From positions 1 through 17,543 of the forward strand of contig CANRIE010000005.1 of the NCBI GenBank assembly GCA_947630585.1: a stretch of 17,543 nt of DNA, written 5' to 3'. The translations under genes and the position numbers were made by a program. A model generated the notes under the pieces. That model did not search any database and was not told the DNA's origin. It saw only the letters and a program-made list of their open reading frames with translations. Each line of letters begins with the position of its first letter. The stretch's first letter is position 1. Below, piece by piece: positions 14,242-17,543 of this stretch. The DNA comes from an uncultured Bacilli bacterium (GTDB lineage: Bacteria; Bacillota_I; Bacilli_A; RF39; UBA660).

Positions 14242-15357
14242 ATGAACTACTTTTTATCAATTAAAGCCTCTTTTATTATCTTTCCACTTATAGCCTTTTT
14301 GTTTTCAATTCCCTTTATCTTACATCAATATCATAAATATGGAGCTATAAATCCTTATCGTGTTTTAATAATTTTTTCCTTTATTCTTTACTTAATAACA
14401 ATTTATTTTCTAGTAATTTTGCCACTTCCTAATAAAGACAATGTAACATATAAACCTAACATGATAAAATTAATTCCTTTTAGTTTTATAACTGATTTTC
14501 TAAACGAAACCTCATTTGTTTTAACTAACCCAAGCACATATTTAAAAGCTTTAACTGAGCCTTGTTTTTATACAGTTTTCTTTAATATTTTAATGACAAT
14601 TCCCTTTGGAATGTATTTAAGGTATTATTTTCAAGTAAGTTTAAAAAAAACAATTGTTATAACTTTCCTTTTAAGTTTATTTTTTGAATTAACTCAAATT
14701 TCAGGATTATATTATATTTATAAGTATCCTTATCGAATATTTGATGTTGATGATTTAATGATGAATACTTTAGGTGGCATGATTGGTTATTTACTAATCG
14801 GTTTAGTTATAAAATATTTACCAACTAGAACTCAAATTGATGAACAAACCTTTTTAGCAAGTAAAGTAGTATCAGGATTTAGAAGAATAACTATCTTTAA
14901 TTTAGACTTTCTTTTATATTCTATAATTACTATTTTTCTAAGTTTATTTATGAAAAATAAATATTTATATTTAATTATCTTTACTATTTATTATATAATC
15001 TATCCTTATTTTAAAAATGGTCAAACGTTAGGTAGTAAATTTTTAAATGTTAGGCTAGAATTTACAAAACCAAGACTAATTAAAATAACATTTCGAATCA
15101 TTTTCTTATTTTTCTATTATTTTAATTTAGTATATTTAAATTTTTATATAGTTAATTTAGTTATTGATTATTTTAACTTAGATACATTAAGAAAACTTAT
15201 ATTAATAATATTATCATTTAGTTGTTTATTAATTTTTTATATAATAAATATAGTTATATTATTAAAAAAGAAATGTATTTATTATGATAAATTATTTGGT
15301 GTAAAATATATTAGTACTATCATTAATGATAAGAATTCTACTAACGGTGGATGTTAA
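14242..15357 (+). CDS. VanZ/RDD-family membrane protein
   Basis: A protein of 371 residues in two parts. The VanZ-like half has four to five helices, with LPLPNKDNVTY near residues 61-71, NILMTIPFGMYLRYYF and FFELTQISGLYYIYKYPYR, then FDVDDLMMNTLGGMIGY. After about residue 205 comes an RDD-like half, GFRRITIFNLDFLLYSII and GQTLGSKFLNVR. VanZ proteins are linked to low-level resistance to lipoglycopeptides, and a position directly after a Bce module suits envelope defence. The start is fixed by a stop 27 bases upstream and by family length, yet no ribosome site is adjacent. The nearest GGAGG is 32 bases away across a hairpin. Confidence 0.85.
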   Translation: MNYFLSIKASFIIFPLIAFLFSIPFILHQYHKYGAINPYRVLIIFSFILYLITIYFLVILPLPNKDNVTYKPNMIKLIPFSFITDFLNETSFVLTNPSTYLKALTEPCFYTVFFNILMTIPFGMYLRYYFQVSLKKTIVITFLLSLFFELTQISGLYYIYKYPYRIFDVDDLMMNTLGGMIGYLLIGLVIKYLPTRTQIDEQTFLASKVVSGFRRITIFNLDFLLYSIITIFLSLFMKNKYLYLIIFTIYYIIYPYFKNGQTLGSKFLNVRLEFTKPRLIKITFRIIFLFFYYFNLVYLNFYIVNLVIDYFNLDTLRKLILIILSFSCLLIFYIINIVILLKKKCIYYDKLFGVKYISTIINDKNSTNGGC

Positions 15358-15374
15358 TTTTTAAAGTAATGTTA

Positions 15375-15390
15375 TATAATTATTTTGAGG
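15375..15390 (+). promoter_or_regulatory. -10 box and ribosome site of the third membrane XRE gene
   Basis: TATAAT (15375-15380) is followed closely by the GAGGTG ribosome site (15387-15392 region) and ATG 15398. No good -35 is seen. TTATATAATTATTT here resembles TTATATAGTTATTT in front of the 4142 gene, so the two paralogous genes may share promoter layout. Confidence 0.35.
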
Positions 15391-15397
15391 TGTTAAA

Positions 15398-16111
15398 ATG
15401 GATCAAGAGAAAATTGGTAAATTTATAGCTGATATTAGAAAGAAGAAACATTTAACTCAAGAAGAGATTGCAAATAAATTAGGGATAACCTCAAAAGCAG
15501 TTTCAAAGTGGGAAACAGGAAAGGGGCTTCCTGATGTATCTTTATATGTACCTTTATGTGAAATATTAGGTATTTCTTTAAATGAATTTTTTGCTGGACA
15601 GTATTTAAATAAAGATGAAATTAAAGATAATGCTGAGAAAAATATTTTAAATATGGCTAATCATGAACATCAAATAAGAAAAAAATTAACTAAGGTTACA
15701 TGGATAGCCTTAGTTATTATTGCAAGTTTAGTTTTAGCAATTATTTTCTTATATAATTATATGAGTGTTGCAAGAACCTTTGAACTTAATTGGGGAGTAA
15801 TTTTACCTAATGATTTTAAAGAAGAATATCATGTTGAAACAGCACCTAGTTTTCATGGTGATGGAGTAAGATATTCAGTTTTTAAAGGAAATAATTTCAT
15901 GACCGATTTAAATAATCAAAAAAATGAAGAATTAGAACTTGAAATTAAAGAGGCATTTAAATCCTTGAATATTCCAGAAACGCAACAAATTGATTTTTCA
16001 AATAATTATTCTTGGACTAAAATAATTGGCGATTTTGATAAAAGAAATTATATGTATATTATATATGATAAAGAAGTTAATAAGTTTTACTTTTATGAAT
16101 TTTTGCTTTAA
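15398..16111 (+). CDS. Membrane-anchored XRE-family regulator, short form
   Basis: A protein of 237 residues. An XRE HTH lies at 5-60 (GKFIADIRKKKHLTQEEIAN, then GITSKAVSKWETGKGLPD), followed by a linker and one membrane helix (about 101-120, WIALVIIASLVLAIIFLYNY). An outward domain of about 115 residues has no recognised family. Its HTH is nearly the same as that of the 4142-5281 protein, but the outer domain is unrelated by eye. The ribosome site GAGGTG precedes ATG 15398 at normal distance. Its stop TAA (16109-16111) overlaps the stop of the opposite-strand S66 gene. Confidence 0.85.
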   Translation: MDQEKIGKFIADIRKKKHLTQEEIANKLGITSKAVSKWETGKGLPDVSLYVPLCEILGISLNEFFAGQYLNKDEIKDNAEKNILNMANHEHQIRKKLTKVTWIALVIIASLVLAIIFLYNYMSVARTFELNWGVILPNDFKEEYHVETAPSFHGDGVRYSVFKGNNFMTDLNNQKNEELELEIKEAFKSLNIPETQQIDFSNNYSWTKIIGDFDKRNYMYIIYDKEVNKFYFYEFLL

Positions 16112-17037
16112 TTTAGAAAATCCTGTTTAATTTTCAAAGTTCCATCTTTAAATTTTATAGATGCATAACTACCATTTATAATAGTATTACTAGGTTTAAC
16201 ATGACCAATATTCGCATTTATAATTAAGTTATCATATTCAGCTAATGCTTTTTTTATTGCATCTTCATAAGTTATTTCAGCAAAAATTGAAGGGTATTTA
16301 ATGGTTCCAAATATAAATGTATTAGAATATTTAAACCATCCTGCATACTTTAATTGTAAAAGTGTTAAATATAAATCGATTGAACTTATTGCAAAAATGT
16401 CAAAATACCAAATAATTTTTTTATCTTTATATTTTTGAATAAAATTTTTAGTATTATCAAATTTTGTCCCAATTATATTTTTAATGGAATCTAAACATCC
16501 TCCTATAATAACACCATTATCTTTAAAATTGCCATTAACAGATATTATTTCTCGGTCATGATAGTTATTTTGAATAATATTATTATTTTTAAGTAGTTTA
16601 ATATTGTCATTTATATCATCAGTTATTTTAGAAAACTGTTTAGCATTTCTTCCGTAGATTGTTGCTAAATCATATTTCGTAGTTAAAATATAAAGTAATG
16701 ATGTAGCATCTGATGCTCCTTCTATCCATATATTTTTAATTTTTATTTTTTGATAATCTAATTGATCTAAAATCTCATATAAATAATCTCCACCTCGAGA
16801 AATTATAATTAATTTTATATTTTCAGTATTTAACAAACTATAAAATTGTTCAACTCGACTTATAACAGAAGAACTAACTACTTTGTTTCCGTAAACATTG
16901 TCTGTTACTAAAACTTTAAAATATTTCTTTAAATTATTTATAGCATCATTCATATCTTCTATGGAATCACTAGCACCACTTGATAATGCCGTAATACCAA
17001 TTAAATCATTATCTACTAAAAGTTTAGGATATTTCAT
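16108..17037 (-). CDS. S66-family LD-carboxypeptidase-like protein
   Basis: A protein of 309 residues, full family length. From the N-terminus it shows IGITALSSGASD, the strand-turn LIIISRGGDYLYEILDQLDY, the nucleophile elbow IEGASDAT (Ser at about 109), GVIIGGCLDSI, WYFDIFAISSIDLYLTLLQL-KYAGWF and NANIGHVKP with the catalytic-type His (about 279). Family enzymes remove the terminal D-Ala of murein tetrapeptides (LdcA) or inactivate microcin C-type compounds (MccF). The usual catalytic Glu position appears as Asp (WYFD). I believe some Firmicute subgroups share this, so inactivity should not be assumed. The start is ATG 17037 with GAAGTGAT before it; GTG 17046 lies in that ribosome site. Confidence 0.85.
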   Translation of the reverse strand: MKYPKLLVDNDLIGITALSSGASDSIEDMNDAINNLKKYFKVLVTDNVYGNKVVSSSVISRVEQFYSLLNTENIKLIIISRGGDYLYEILDQLDYQKIKIKNIWIEGASDATSLLYILTTKYDLATIYGRNAKQFSKITDDINDNIKLLKNNNIIQNNYHDREIISVNGNFKDNGVIIGGCLDSIKNIIGTKFDNTKNFIQKYKDKKIIWYFDIFAISSIDLYLTLLQLKYAGWFKYSNTFIFGTIKYPSIFAEITYEDAIKKALAEYDNLIINANIGHVKPSNTIINGSYASIKFKDGTLKIKQDFLN

Positions 17038-17057
17038 TATTATCACTTCTTTCTAAT

Positions 17058-17063
17058 ATTATA
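17058..17063 (-). promoter_or_regulatory. Possible -10 box of the S66 gene
   Basis: TATAAT on the minus strand (17063-17058) lies 20 bases before ATG 17037. No clear -35 is found 16-18 bases upstream. The position is right, but in this AT-rich DNA the evidence is weak. Confidence 0.3.
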
Positions 17064-17088
17064 TTTTAGCATTTTTTGAGTTACTTTA

Positions 17089-17121
17089 AAAATCTCTCCA
17101 TATTTGTAATGGAAAGATTTT
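17089..17121 (-). terminator. Terminator of the right-edge minus-strand gene
   Basis: AAAATCTCTCCAT (17089-17101) and ATGGAAAGATTTT (17109-17121) pair at 12 of 13 positions around a seven-base loop. Read on the minus strand, the stem begins four bases after the tandem stop codons at 17125-17130 and ends in T5 (17092-17088). It separates this transcript from the S66 gene. Confidence 0.7.
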
Positions 17122-17127
17122 GATTTA

Positions 17128-17517
17128 TTAAATTTTATTTATTGAATTTGGTTCATTTCCACTTGTAACTTGCAACTCTGGTACTAAAATTGATAACTTT
17201 TCATCTGTAAAATACAAATGCCCAGCTGAATCATAATAGCCTACAATTGTTGGTTGTATCATATTGTCAGTATTTGGAACTGGTCCTTCTGCACAAACTT
17301 TGGCTCTATTTGGAAGTGTTAAACAAGTTCTTACAATTCCTAAATTCCTATTTTCTTTATATAAAGTACTATTATATCTTTTTTCAAATCCACCAACTTT
17401 ATATATATTATTCTGAAGTGTATAATAGATATTTTCGCATCTTACAAAATCTGCAGTTCCAATCCCATTGACCGTTACGAAAATGGGTTCAGGCCACGTG
17501 CTTAAGCGCGTAAATTC
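17128..17517 (-). pseudogene. 3' part of an unrecognised gene with no start codon, interrupted by an in-frame stop
   Basis: The minus strand is open for 129 codons ending in double TAA (17130-17125), with a good terminator directly after. It begins EFTRLSTWPEPIFVTVNGIG and ends VPELQVTSGNEPNSINKI. Three cysteines occur, in VRCEN, RTCLT and KVCAE. There is no ATG, GTG or TTG near its beginning; the only Met is in the middle. The frame is closed by TAA at 17520-17518, inside an 18-bp palindrome, and is open again beyond it to the window edge. It looks like the C-terminal end of a secreted or surface protein cut by a nonsense change, a silent gene cassette, or a sequence/assembly fault. I do not recognise the family. 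Confidence 0.6.
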
Positions 17518-17528
17518 TTAAGAATTTA
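17511..17528. repeat. 18-bp perfect palindrome
   Basis: TAAATTCTTAAGAATTTA is perfectly self-complementary with no spacer. Next to it, 17495-17510 holds CACGTG, GCTTAAGC and GCGC, an unusual run of palindromes and GC for this window; CTTAAG occurs in both parts. It contains the stop codon that closes the incomplete minus-strand frame. Confidence 0.7.
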
Positions 17529-17543
17529 AAGGTAATTTATTGC

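Noticed and set aside
17247..17471. Plus-strand ORF of 74 codons, rich in Tyr, Leu and Phe
   Set aside because: Antisense to the better-supported minus-strand gene end at 17128-17517, which has terminal stops and its own terminator.
17128..17543. Diversity-generating retroelement variable region or pilin silent cassette
   Set aside because: No reverse transcriptase, template repeat or prepilin signal sequence is in view; kept only as an open possibility for the incomplete gene.

Overview
The window is very AT-rich, with almost all third positions A or T. Shine-Dalgarno (SD) motifs are of the GGAGG/GGTGAT type, and TGA is used as a true stop (sigma factor gene, response regulator gene, minus-strand ATPase gene). 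This points to a low-GC Firmicute such as a Bacilli/Erysipelotrichales-like gut commensal rather than a UGA=Trp Mollicute. No rRNA, tRNA, CRISPR array, transposase or phage gene was recognised.

Layout. (1) 1-421: the C-terminal end of a YhcG/DUF1016-type PD-(D/E)XK nuclease that enters from the left. (2) 456-1445: an extracytoplasmic-function (ECF) sigma factor with a canonical-looking autoregulatory ECF promoter, a translationally coupled single-pass membrane partner (putative anti-sigma factor) and an intrinsic terminator. A small four-helix membrane protein follows (1473-1826). (3) 1905-5281: two membrane-anchored XRE (Cro/CI-type) helix-turn-helix regulators surround a membrane protein with Asp-box repeats. 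(4) 5427-6068: a formate/nitrite-family channel. (5) 6126-9231: two DUF4143-type AAA ATPases flank a 71-residue HTH protein. Each ATPase promoter carries three short direct repeats with a 22-23 bp period, but the repeat sequences differ. (6) 9499-14166: a complete Bce-type peptide-antibiotic module (response regulator, intramembrane-sensing kinase, ATPase, ten-helix permease). Each of its two operons has a perfect TNACA-N4-TGTAA box. A VanZ/RDD protein follows (14242-15357). (7) 15398-16111: a third membrane-anchored XRE regulator. It converges on an S66 LD-carboxypeptidase gene on the minus strand (16108-17037), and the stop codons overlap. (8) 17128-17517: the minus-strand 3' end of a further gene, with no start codon and an in-frame stop inside an 18-bp perfect palindrome near the right edge.

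The common theme is the cell envelope and trans-membrane signalling. The window holds an ECF sigma factor with a membrane partner, three HTH-TM-extracytoplasmic regulators, a Bce detoxification/sensing module, a VanZ protein and a cell-wall peptidase. I did not identify a wholly new system. The most notable structure not explained by ordinary annotation is the matched three-iteron promoter architecture of the two DUF4143 ATPases. Next come the incomplete minus-strand gene at the right edge and the hairpin between the SD and the start codon of the VanZ gene.
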